This document shows positions 38,901 through 50,300 of a DNA stretch of 64,000 nucleotides, piece by piece. The position numbers and the translations under genes are program-made. The notes under the pieces were generated by a model. The model had not been told where the DNA came from and ran no database searches. It saw nothing but the letters and a program-made list of their open reading frames with translations. Source of the DNA: Nemopilema nomurai (Eukaryota; Cnidaria; Scyphozoa; Rhizostomeae; Rhizostomatidae); contig ML133376.1 of the NCBI GenBank assembly GCA_003864495.1, positions 992,001 through 1,056,000 on the forward strand, read 5' to 3'. Numbering within the stretch: position 1 is the first letter of the stretch; each line of letters opens with the position of its first letter.

Positions 38901-41900
38901 ACTATACCCTGTCAAAAATTGGCAAAAAAATTTTCCACCCTCCCGCAGCTGTATTTAGGTATAAACAACGGACCAGAGCAAATAAAAAAATTTTGAGACA
39001 CACTTTGGTTGCCCAACCTCTGCCCTGGCCGTGTGCAAATTTTCGAGCCATTCGGTTGGTTCCTTGGGTACAAAATAGCTTTTTCGTACCTGTATGTAGA
39101 GGAATTACGAGTCCGGAGAAAACGGGATTTTACTGATCGCACTTGTGATGGTACACATCGGGATCATATTACCAACAATGTAATCCGGGTCAAGTAGTTT
39201 AGGCTTTAAGATTAATTAGCGTCCTTAAACAAGCACAACAACCCATGGATGTGCCATACTCTATCACAATCAAACATGGTATCATTATGTATCTTATTAA
39301 TTCGGCTATCAGAAATATGAAGTAATCGAAAAATGGATGTTTTCGTCCAGAAACGTTTACCGTAACCTTAAATGTCACACTATGCCAATAAGAAAATAAC
39401 TTTTATGGACAAATCATGGAAGAAAAGTTTCTACTTTTAAGAAACTTTTAGAAACTTTCAAAAACATCAAAGAAACAATTTGGCATGTCATTGGTTAGCC
39501 TAAAATACTAAAGATGTTCTTTTTATTTAATTTGTTGACAAAGGCTGGCGTTTGGTGCAGCTATGTTTCTGATGTCATCTATATCTGTGTATCCATTTTT
39601 CCACAATTAGGAATGCAAGAGGCTCTCAATGAGAATTAATTAACCAGGAGGCAAACTTCCACATCACAATTTCGTATTATCACCTTTTTGAGTGTGTTTC
39701 TAGATTACATTTGGACTTCTATTTTTCCAAAGAAATTTTTGACACACTGGATATCTGCTTTTGTTGTACTTTTTCACGAAATTAACTTCAAAATGTTGTA
39801 AAATACAAAATGAGTTATAATCTTTAATCACTTTGAGGGAGCTTCAAAAATGAAGTACAGACTATCTTAACAGGTAGGCGGCAAAGTTGCTTCTAGTGCC
39901 AAATTTGTAGAAAGATTTCAAAAAATGATATTGGCAACGGAATGAATGAATACAAAGGAATATATACCTAGAGCCAGTTCTTCTGGCTTGTTTTCCATCT
40001 GTTCCATCTAAAGTATGCGAGAGAAATTGGGAAACAGCAAAAAACAGCCACAAGTATTTTGGAATTGTAGAAAAGCCAGTCACAGGAGAAGATGTGGCAG
40101 TGAAGTCCCAATCATAGTAAGCAAGAAGAAGAAAGTTTGCAAGAGTGAACAGCCAGCCACCAAATGTCATCAGGTTAGGAGATAACCATAGCGGGTAAAT
40201 CTTGAAGGGAAAAATGGCATATTAAGTCTGCAATCAGCAAGTAGTCTTTCAATTAGTCATTAAAGCTTTCCATCGCATTTTGACAAGAATGAAAATTAAT
40301 CAACTAATTTGAAGTGCTTTGAGAATAGGAAAATTGTGTCTTAATGGTGCTATGCAATTTTGAAAATGATGGTTCTACCATTCCATGTAATTTAAAAGTT
40401 TTGTAAGTAAACATTTATTAACAAAGCAAAGATAAATCAAGTACATAATTCAACTTATGAAATTAGTACAAAATTGTATATATTTAGTTACCACTTCACT
40501 TAGCTCAATACAAGGTAGCATCTTACAGCTTTAAATATGAAACCTACAAACAAATCTTAGAGTATTCCATTATCACTGACAAAGTTGAATGGCAAACAAT
40601 ATTAGCATTTAAGAATAAATTTGATATAAATTTACCTTGACTACTTTGTTCCAGAAAGGGTGCATAACATAATTCGAAAGTGGTGATGTGTCAACTGATT
40701 TGTACTGAAACAACAATTCAAATTTGTTAAAGTTTCCTTAAAAGAAATGACAACTTGGGCTTAAGTAAATGGTTGTCTGAATAACAAAAGTGTTTAAGTA
40801 ACATAGTTTATAGAGGTGGTTTCCATAAGGGCAAGGCAAAAATTCAGTTTTGGGAGAAACAAGGGGAATGACTTTTCACTATTGAAAAAGGTTTGAATGT
40901 TTACCAATCAACCTCAATCTTGTACAGTTTAAGCAAACAGGTTGTCATACATATCCAGCTTTTCTGCCTTCTTGATGTTTACAAATTTGATAAATCTTCT
41001 ACATTACTTAGATTCATTGAAGCTAAAGAATAAGTGAAAGCAACTGCTTAACAGTGCAATAAATGGTGAACTTTTATCAGCCTTCATAACACCGTGCACT
41101 GAATCAAGCCCTGCTGGGAATGGCATGTGATTGCAGGCCCACGCTTGACACACGCCTTCCACTGCTTAGAAGTGCAGTTTATCTAATGCCTCAAATAGAC
41201 TGAACAAGTGACCAATAATGCCCAATGTTGCTTTCTTATCATACTCAAACAATCATCAAACAGCTCTTGACAAGAATCAGAATATTTGGGGACTATTCTC
41301 ATTGTCCCATCTCTATTCACTATCCCATTGCTTAAGAAGCAGGAAAGTCACTGCCTCTACGATTATTAGCACAAATTAGAACAAGATTGTGTTTTACGAA
41401 GACAATAATTGTAATATGTCAGTTTCCAGTTATTGTGATGCAAGGTTGAAATAAAATTTCAGTTAAAAACGAACATTTACATGATCAGTCAAAACTGATG
41501 ACCTAGAATTATTTTCCTTCATTTCACGGTATTGGCGTCACAGACGTGCCTTAGCTACAGCTGTGGTGCAAACTAGAAAAGAGAACTTCAAAACGAAATG
41601 AAAACTCTTTGTGGGTTCAAAACAAGCATAGATAGGTGCTATCTACTAGAAGGCTGCTTTAAACTATATTATATTCCTTTGTGACATTTGTGAAAAAAGG
41701 CTGTAACACCCCATGTACTTGGTTCTTCCTGGACCTCTCTCCAGGTTTTGCCAAGAGGCTCCAGGTTTTTCTTGCTTTCTCCAGTCTCCTGGGTTTTTTA
41801 TAATTTTCTCAGTTTTTTCTTGTCTTTTAGTCCTTGACAAGACAATTTTACAAATCTGGGCTGTCCAGCCAACTCCTAAACTGATTCCATTTATTAGGGG

Positions 41901-42700
41901 AAGCATGTCCGCCCTTATCTGAAGGGGTCAAGGGACCATCAAACAAACCATTGCTCTTGAACAAAAGAGCATTATCTCAAGCAGAATTGAATTCTTGAAA
42001 AGAACTTCTCTTTGACTCATTGCAAGTGAAGAAAATCATAAAAAGGCTTTGTCCACTAAAATGATGAAAAGTTGGTGTGGCAAAATAAAGATTTAAGAGT
42101 TAACATCAAATGAAAATATTGTTTAATGAAAACATGAACAATAGTTTTTGGAAGAATTATGAATGGTATGACTGATCAAAGTCCAGCCCATTTCCAAAAC
42201 AAAGTTCAAATTCATTTACTTTAATCAAACGTTGATGTCTTCCAAAAATGAAAATGTTCAAGAATACAAATGAAACTTTTTTCTAGTTAAAATGTAGCTA
42301 AGGCATTGCTGCAACTGCTTCCCCGAATCATCTTCGAGGAAAAACATTTACTACATTACGAGAAACAAACAATCACAGTGGATTGAAGACATTCCAACTG
42401 TAGAGATTATGACCCATTTATATAGGACTTTGCATTCGATACATCATTGTGTATATATTGAATGGTCAGCCATTCAACCTATTTTTGTCCATCGTTAAAA
42501 CGGCTTAACCAATGTTTGTAGGTGCATTACCATCAGCATAGATGAGAGGGCCTAACCTACAACTGCGCAAGCCGGATTTCTGTAACTTGATTGAAATTAT
42601 AGCTACAATGCAACAAATATTAATAAAGGGCACTTACAGTATACCTGTCGAATCCAGCCAATTGCTCAGTAGACAAGTATTTGTGAAATATCAAATCCAT
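35936..42700 (-). CDS. SELENOI: Ethanolaminephosphotransferase, SELENOI/EPT1-type (complete, nine exons)
   Basis: Transfers phosphoethanolamine from CDP-ethanolamine to diacylglycerol, the last step of the Kennedy pathway, in Golgi/ER membranes. Exons: 42700-42638, 40704-40636, 40200-39968, 38534-38318, 37858-37750, 37471-37423, 36914-36734, 36430-36254, 36013-35936. The sum is 1176 nt (391 aa plus TAA) with every junction in phase; vertebrate EPT1 is 397 aa. The N-terminus is [20 protein letters not shown]. The CDP-alcohol phosphatidyltransferase motif DG(x2)AR(x8)G(x3)D(x3)D is intact across the exon 3/4 junction, residues 109-134, with all aspartates. [21 protein letters not shown] places it with EPT1, not the choline enzyme CEPT1. 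Several hydrophobic membrane segments follow. It ends in [14 protein letters not shown] and TAA, with no selenocysteine tail. Introns 1 (40705-42637) and 3 (38535-39967) are the largest; intron 3 carries a TTAA-flanked element and intron 6 an 18-bp repeat. Confidence 0.95.
37165..37236. repeat. 18-bp tandem repeat, four exact copies, EPT1 intron 6
   Basis: Four identical units of GTTCTGATGTTCCATTTC lie in the intron between exons 6 and 7 of the ethanolaminephosphotransferase gene. The lack of mismatches suggests recent expansion. Confidence 0.9.
38588..39367. mobile_element. TTAA-flanked MITE, piggyBac-like, 780 bp
   Basis: The left end GGTTACGGTAAACGTTT and the right end AAACGTTTACCGTAACC are perfect inverted repeats of 17 bp, with further similarity inside. 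TTAA lies at both borders (38584-38587 and 39368-39371), the piggyBac target site. No transposase frame is present. It sits inside intron 3 of the ethanolaminephosphotransferase gene. TTAA also extends the inverted repeat, so its status as a duplication rests on the superfamily pattern. Confidence 0.6.
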
Positions 42701-44909
42701 TTTGAACTGTTTGACTTCTAGACCGTCCTTTGGGCGTTTTCAGTTGAAACCACGCCGTTGGGTGCAGAGGCTCCGTTGAACTGAATTGCTGCACAAACCT
42801 GACAATGGGATTAGGGACCTGTATCCATGGTTTTTCAACAAAACCACATAAAACTGTCCTTAGAAAAACGCGCTTAACAAACAATCTAGCATTTCAACTG
42901 AAATATATTTGTAAGCAAATCGTCATTATGGGGTGCTGCTTCATGTCACGAGAGTTAGCTACTATTCATTAGTCGATTCTTTGGCCTAAAAGCCAGGGGC
43001 GTTCCTTGACGATTTGGAGTAGGCGGGTGAATTTACCGACCTAATCAACGCTAGTCGACCGAAATTAAATTCTTGTTAGTCAACGAATAATTCATTTTAC
43101 AGTTATGTATTGTGAATTTTAACTGTTTTATCAATATGATGTTGTCAATTGCGAGCAAACGGGCCTGCGGCAAATTGTCCTTGAAATATGCTATTGATCA
43201 TAGATATAGTAAATATACTATTGTATCATGTTTAACATTAACCGACCATCAATAGAATTTGTCAGCCAACTTTCCAAAAGCGGGTGGGGTGGTACCACCC
43301 CTTAGACCCCACTAGTGGGTGGGGTGTTATAAAGATGAAACCAGTAGTTTAAACATTCATCTATAGTGAAAATTGTGCTGAAGTTAATCTTTCTATTTGT
43401 TCTACGATTGAATAAAATGCGCAATATCAATTTCAAATCTTTGGAACCTGACGATAATTTCTTTGTGTTGCTTTTTTCCTAAGTATAATTCATTTTATCG
43501 ACTACCTTTCATGAACGATTAAAGGCTAAAATAGCATAATATGCAAATAAAACAGAGTGTCAATTTGCTGTGATGACTTGTAGGCCATTGAACCTCCACA
43601 GGATAGATCAAAGAAGGCAACAACCGTTTTTTATAAGTGAAGAGAACTATTTTTTGCAGAAAGTTAAACAGATCCATCACCAGGGATGAAGCTTTGGAAG
43701 TGAAAACTAAAGTCATTGCAAATTTCAAGGCGCCAAGATGACTGCTCGAATGCCGGCATATGGTCACAAAGAACAGTGAAGCAGGGTGATGGACGAGTGA
43801 TTGTGCAGTGCCAATCTAATCAACAAAGAACAGTAATTGATTGCCTCTTGTGTCAATCTACTTTGGGCATTCAAGCAAATGTTTGGAAACTCCAATGTAT
43901 GCAAATTAGCTTGTATCGAAAATATCATGTCCTTTGGGCAGAAGAACAGACAAATTAACCTTCTTGCCACAAGACATTCGCATCGTGACAAGTGCACATG
44001 AAGAAATACACCCCCACCCCACCACCCCCCCAAAAATGAAATTCGTTCCGATGGCACTGGATTAGCAAAATCCAGGCCACCATATGATAGGATAATGAGA
44101 TTGGATTATATGATAAAGTCATGATATGATAGAACAATTAGATGATTATGTGATTGGATAACTTGATAAGATGATAAAATGGTGGAAAATAGCTTGGCTA
44201 GCACCGTCTAATGCGCTATCAAATTTTCGTGCACTGGTTTTTGTCTTCATCTTTGATTGAGTTGATTAACCATCAGCAAGCAAGAGTAGCCAACTAGTCT
44301 ATGTATGATCAACTCACATTTCAGCCAATTAGAAAAGGGCAAATCGTGCACGGTCAAAGACTTTTTGTCAAAGGATACTTTAGCTGGCATGGTTAATTTA
44401 CAAAACCCTACAAATGGCCTATTGCTTCCCTTTTCCTTGTTAGTAAATGCGAGGGTTGAGCTGATACTACAACCGCCTTCGTTGGGCAGCTACAGGTCAG
44501 TATTCAACCACGCGAGTAGGTTTTCACGGATGATTTGATTGCAGTCTGCATGCCATTCCTTAGGCCGTTTCACCAGTCGGGCAACATGGCCGGCTGTTCC
44601 TTCTCTTAAATCGACAGAAGAAGTGGTTGGAAGCAATAAAATCTCACACAGCTGCTGCACAAAAAATTGTTTGGTTTAATCTGAGGCGGGGATGGTTCGC
44701 CGTCACAATGTCCTGCAAAACATTTTGGCAATAAGACGCAATTCGAGTCGATGCTGGTTAAAAGCCTGCTTGGTAAACAAAATGTGATATCGATAGTTGC
44801 AGGATTGATCGACAAGGGAAGTTCTCGTACATTACTAGTTGCATCATGACTTCAGAGGGAAATTCAGTGCTTTGCTAGTTCAGCAGTTGAGACACAATTG
44901 GCGTCAAGC
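42701..44909. other. Intergenic region, no gene recognised
   Basis: It lies between the divergent EPT1 gene and the intronless membrane-protein gene, and probably includes both promoters. A GC-rich fold-back sequence of GGTGGGGTGG and CCACCCC blocks at about 43278-43330, with a CAGGGGCG block near 42997, looks like transposon debris. No reading frame resembles a known protein. Confidence 0.5.
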
Positions 44910-46391
44910 ATGGAAGGGAACCTCACAATCAACGCTAAAGAGAACAACTTCATGCAAACAGCAATCATTTTGCCAGCAACAATGACGTTGGTTTGCTTCA
45001 TATGCACCGTAATGTCATTGACTGTAGCAGCCTTCATATGCCTGCGCGACAGAGAAGCGAAGGACGAAAACGAGGTAGCGATTAAACAGCAGCGCGAAGA
45101 CGAGTTCGTGTCCAAAGCGATAACAATGTTCTATACGATTCGGGCTTTCAACGTGTTCAGGCTGAAAGAAATCATCAGCGACAACAACGACCATCGACCG
45201 GCGTGGCTCGGCAGCAAAGACGAAATAGTGCGAAGGCTGCATCGCCTAGGCATTTCGCTGACCGAGAAGGAAGACCGTGACATTTCGTCACTTTCCGACG
45301 TGTTCGAGGTGGACGCCGACGCACTTCTCTACTTTGAATTGGAACGATTTGCCAAAGCAATAGCAATGTACGGAGAATCGACACTTGCGCAACACAGCTG
45401 CATAGAACAGCAAGGCATGGCTTTCCCAAACCTGTTTATTCCCAACAAAAAGGCGATTTACGAAAAGGACCTCATTTACACAATTTATCGCGAAATGCGA
45501 CAAATAACTGATATTTTTGTGCTACTGTTAACGGGCATTGATGCTGGCTTTTTAAAACGGGATAGAATACCGAAACAGTTTGAGATGTGTTTGTTGAAGG
45601 AGGAACTCTGCTCGCTAGAGGAATTTTTCTACAACTACTTTCATCGGATATACTCTCGGCAGTTTTTTCACAGCGTAGAGAAGCAAGAGGCCATTGAGTT
45701 GGAGGCAATCGAGAGGATGGAGCAATCTTGGCAACCTGCCCCGCATCCACCGACAAATCCGGCCATGATTCAGAAATCAAAGTCGGTCGAGTCGGTGGTA
45801 GATGTGGCGATGCCTGAGAGGCAGCACGAAGCGAGGGCATTGTCAGTGGACCCCGCGCTCTCTATAGAATACCCTTCACAGTCACAGCAGCAACCGAACC
45901 CGAGGCTCCCTGAACGCACCAGACAGGTGCTTGCGGCACGACTTAATAGAGTGCGGCACTCCATACAGTCGTCAAGTCTGATGCCACGGCAGGCACGACG
46001 AAAGGCGTCCACGACTGTCAGACCCGACTCGAACATTCCTGAAGCATTTGCAGAAGATATCGGGTTGTCAGAAACGGACCTATCTGGAAGCAGAGAGTTT
46101 CTCTCGATGGACAGCGCCGGAAGATCGCACTCCGGAAGATCGCACTCCGGAAGACCTGATAGCGTTCTGCTGAATGACATTCCTGTGCAGCCCAAACCAG
46201 AGCCAAAGCTATTGAAAAACCCGTGGTCGACGCGGCGAAGGGGCAAGCTAAAGACGCCTGCTTCTCTCGAAAAGAATCCGTTTATTTACATGGTGTTCAA
46301 AGTTCTTGAGACATTGAAAGGACACAAGCTTGACGATCTAAGTTTTGCGGCAAAGCAATTTCAACAGGTTGATAGAAACTTCATAATCTGA
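44910..46391 (+). CDS. Intronless single-pass membrane protein, unknown family (493 aa)
   Basis: An uninterrupted frame of 494 codons from the ATG at 44910 to TGA, followed by AATAAA at about 46433. The length and its lower AT content than the flanks argue for a real gene. I recognise no family. Residues 15-44 form one hydrophobic segment followed by CLRDREAK, so the short N-terminus (with an NLT sequon at 4) would be outside or lumenal and the rest cytosolic. Residues about 133-144 (EVDADALLYFEL) followed by ERFAKAI look like a degenerate EF-hand. Residues about 270-445 are Pro/Ser/Gln/Arg-rich and probably disordered, with a duplicated GRSHS motif (two 15-bp DNA copies at about 46120-46150). 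The C-terminus RRRGKLKTPASLEKNPFIYMVFKV is basic, then helical. Being intronless among intron-rich genes, it may have arisen by retroposition. Function unknown. Confidence 0.72.
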   Translation: MEGNLTINAKENNFMQTAIILPATMTLVCFICTVMSLTVAAFICLRDREAKDENEVAIKQQREDEFVSKAITMFYTIRAFNVFRLKEIISDNNDHRPAWLGSKDEIVRRLHRLGISLTEKEDRDISSLSDVFEVDADALLYFELERFAKAIAMYGESTLAQHSCIEQQGMAFPNLFIPNKKAIYEKDLIYTIYREMRQITDIFVLLLTGIDAGFLKRDRIPKQFEMCLLKEELCSLEEFFYNYFHRIYSRQFFHSVEKQEAIELEAIERMEQSWQPAPHPPTNPAMIQKSKSVESVVDVAMPERQHEARALSVDPALSIEYPSQSQQQPNPRLPERTRQVLAARLNRVRHSIQSSSLMPRQARRKASTTVRPDSNIPEAFAEDIGLSETDLSGSREFLSMDSAGRSHSGRSHSGRPDSVLLNDIPVQPKPEPKLLKNPWSTRRRGKLKTPASLEKNPFIYMVFKVLETLKGHKLDDLSFAAKQFQQVDRNFII

Positions 46392-47391
46392 CAGCACGAA
46401 AGTTTTAGATTTCCAATATGAAATTATAACTAAATAAAATCGCATACTCACAACCAATCAATGATTTTCTAAATAAAATTCTTTAGTCATTCATCCACCC
46501 TAACCGAAATTATCTTACTTTTCAGACGTAATTTACTGTATACAAAAGTGCGTAATCAACAAATACAAGTAAATAAAACATATATCTAGATATTTCTAAC
46601 AGATGTTAAAAACATTGGTAGACGGAATTAAAGGCTTGTCGCGTGTTAAACTTGAAACGTAACGAGCGTTGCAAGTAATACTGTGTATTGACAGAGCGTT
46701 GCTGTGTATTGCAACATTTCATCATCCATCACTCCAAGTCAAACGCCATTACTTGATCAAATGTTTAGCTTCTCTTACTCGGTCTTCACTGCTATCATTC
46801 TGCCTTCTTTGTTCAAATGCAACAGTGTCACCTTCTATCTGCAGAGAAGCGCTTTCTACGTTTCCTGGTACCGAGTTGCACTGCTGATGACGTAATCAGA
46901 CAGGTTCAGTTAAAAGCATAATAGATCTCCTCAATGTTAATAATTCCCGTCACTGCACATGTTAATAACTTTTCCACAGTTTCTCGGGGAATAAGGAAAG
47001 GATAAATGAACAGCAACCACAGAATATTGAACTTCTTCCTAGAAGGCAATGGCTCCAGAAAAACAGGATGCCTTCGCGTCTTGCTAGTCCATAGGCAGCG
47101 CGTATTATAGCTTGCACCTGTCATTTTTGATGGACGTTTTCTTTAGCCTTTCGTGGCCCAAGTTTCGGTCACTCTTGCTCGTTATCTAAACGAAAGTAAC
47201 GAATATGAGTTGTAATGAACTGGGGCGTTCACTTGCAGAGCTCTATTGTTCAGCGCTGTCTACATCAAACACTTGCTCTTAAGCGAACATCCTTACAGAT
47301 TTCTACCTCCGTCTTTTACAAGCTGACAACGAAGTCTATTAAAAGGCTTGATTGACTGTTTTGCTATAACTCTTACACTGTAATAGCATAC
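46392..47391. other. Intergenic region including the uncertain AGBL5 3' end
   Basis: It contains the 3' UTR of the intronless gene, with AATAAA signals near 46433 and 46473. A last AGBL5 coding exon is possible on the minus strand at 47083-47039 (15 codons to TAG) or from 47117 (about 45 codons to TAA); both enter in phase 0 behind plausible acceptors, and I cannot decide between them. Confidence 0.4.
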
Positions 47392-50300
47392 CTTCTTTGA
47401 TGTCCGTTTCGCGTCACAGGGAGGCATTTTCGGCCTCTGCCTTGCAAGCAAGTCGTCATTTCTATGGGAAAACGAAACACCCCTCAGAAAATTGATCGGC
47501 AACTTTTTAAGAACAAGATTCATCACGGAGCGCGCCTCTCAGTCAAACAAATCTGTTTAGTAACGTCAGCCTCTTTGATTCGAAGCTTTGATAACAATCT
47601 GGACAGTTAGCTTTATTCATTCTGTGTAAATCACCAGCTGATCAATGTCACCATCATGACAGACTAGTAATTCATTACAGAAAAAATAACTGATTAGGAA
47701 TTTCAGAAATCCTATCATCAGCAAGGAAACCTGTTTCTTTGACAAACATTCAGTTTATCAAAAAATATGAAATCTCTCAAAATTGAATTCCTGTATAACG
47801 CTTTTGTGCATCAGTAGGAATAGGGTGATGATTATGGGCCTCAAACGCGAACGTAGAAGCTGGCGAATTGAAGCACGAAGGCAAAAGAGCTGGGCAGTCA
47901 GCGTTATGGTTTGAAATCAGTCAATACCAGCTCATAGCAAAGACACCGATATTCACTAATAACATCGAGTATTATCAACTAAATCGGGGAGAAATGGTTT
48001 GGATAAAAACACAATTTATCATGGCCCTCTCATTTTCAAATACTGAACTTTACAAGTGACACAGAAGTTTGCCTCACAGGTCCTAATGAGATATTTTTGT
48101 TGCTTTTACTCGAGATTTCTTGTGTGCAACAAATTTAAATAGAATACTCACGGGACACATGAGTCCATGGTACCAGGCTTTTGATTTGAAAGTGTCACAG
48201 GGAATCCTCCCTGTCGCGTCAGAATTGGAAGGCTCTGCAATTGGAAGAAAGGGTCCACGTTAGGGGGGGGTTAGGGAAAAACCACTTAAAGTGGGTTGGA
48301 CTTGTTAAGAAAAGCGGACAATACTCATAGCGGTTGTTCTAGAGGCTTTTTGCCAAGACATCAATTGGAGGTGAAACTAAAGAAGCTTAGCAGTAAAAAG
48401 CTATGTGATTGTGCTGTTTTTGATGAAGTGAAATATTTATAGCCTTACTCGCTGGCTAAAAGTCGAAGAACTATCATCTCTTTCTACGAAAACAGACCTC
48501 AAATGTGCTGGTGGTGAAACAGGAAAACTTATCAGAGGCAAGGGTGTAACAGGGTGGAGGGGCTCGACAAATACCACTATGAAAGCAAATAGCAACCTCG
48601 CTTTTCTGTTTTGCATCGACTTCAAGGGACATCAGCCTTCCTCCTCTCTTTGATACATTCAACAAATTGGCATCTAAAAGAAAATTGTCTTTGTTAATCA
48701 ACTGCTGGCACGATTTCCAACACGATTTGCTACTAGTTTTTTGAGTAGATACGTTGACAAAGGGAGCGAAGAGACAAAGAGACTTGACGTTTAAGGAAAT
48801 GCTGGTTTACATCCCGCGTTTTTAGGTGGCATGTGGATTAAACACTCATCATATCAATGAGCTGGCCGTTGGAGAATGAGATTCCTGGAATTTAAGTTAA
48901 AACTTGAAGTTACATATGCATGTGATAAAATGGTAAAATTGGAATGATAAAAAAGTTGCAAAATGCTGGAATCAAGGTGTTCATTCGGAAACTAGACACA
49001 ACTGACGAGGTTGAAGAAACTCTTAAAATGCCCCCCCCCCTCTTCTCCCCAACTTCAAAACACACCTTAAAGGTGATAGTTGTCGATGGACCAGTTGTAC
49101 GATGGGCTGCTTCAAGCCCCGTTAAAACGCTCTTAGCATTTCATTGAACATCACTAAACATTTATTTGGTGGTGTTCAGTGAGGTTTGGTGATGTTGAGT
49201 AGGGATGTTAAAATAATCAGATTCAACATTTGCTGAGCGATGAACTTCGGTCTCTCAGAGATCAAAGACGAGGCAAACCGTTATTCAGGTATGGTCGTTT
49301 TCGCGCCAATTGCGTTCAAAATGGCGACAGTTTCAGCATGTCTCAAGCAAAAGTCGTCGTAGCCCTGTTAATGCTAAAAAATTCGACATCCGCTCTTTGC
49401 ATTGAAACCTCTTTCATTCTTTGGCGCGCCAAGACCAAGTCTAGTGCGCTTGCGTCGACTGAACATTGTTTGATGGAGTGTTAGAACGCCCTCAACATTT
49501 GCACTCTACAAATGCTGAGCAATGTTCAGTGAAATATTGAGAGCGTTTAACGGGGCTTTACACTGGCTAGTTCCCAAACGTCACTAAACTTGCACGGTGC
49601 CTTAGCAGAACCTTAGAAATCCACGTGACTTTGCAAAATAAAGGTAAATTTACCAGAGTTTGAAATGTGAATCCTCCCCTTGCGACTGGTAGCCTCTCGG
49701 GGCGTCTTTTCCGCCAGTTTGAGCGGCCTCTTCGTCACCGCCGGCGCCTTGGCCTTCTGCAACACTTTGCACGATTTCTGGGTTTTCCCGTTAGATGCCC
49801 TAAACGATTTCCGTAGAAAAGGGCACTCAATGACTGCTAATGAAAGTTAGAAAAGGAAAAATAAATTTAGCATATGTTATCTATTGTCAGATAATAATTT
49901 TTTATGTGCATGCTTTTCTTTATTATTGCTTTTAGAAACGACACAGCAAGGGTACGACAATATAACTTGCATTCCATTCGCATTTAAGACAAGAAATGGC
50001 TTCTTGAAAGCCGAAAGAACAGTAAAATGTGACGTCGTGGTCTGACGCAGAGTGTGAAATGACGTCATGGTATGCCTCACTTGCATTTAAGAATTCATTG
50101 CACCCATCGTAAAATACAATGCCTCACGTGTCATCTTGATTCTTTGCCGCACTGTTTTTCTTAGTCAACTGGCCAGGACTTCGCGTACTCCGCACGTACA
50201 CTCCTAGCCACTTCTTCAAACCCTTCAGGGTATGGAACTCGGAAAACGGAACCCTAGAGCACGGATTTTGCTCTGCCGCATCCAAAGCTGAGATTGCCAG

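Noticed and set aside
42645..42700. Earlier donor in EPT1 exon 1 (after GACAG)
   Set aside because: It breaks the frame of exon 2; the GTAAGT donor 7 nt downstream keeps frame and gives FDRYTYKSVDT.
45472..46246. Long minus-strand frames of 122 and 158 codons
   Set aside because: They are antisense to the intronless 493-aa gene, which has the membrane segment, start and polyadenylation signal.
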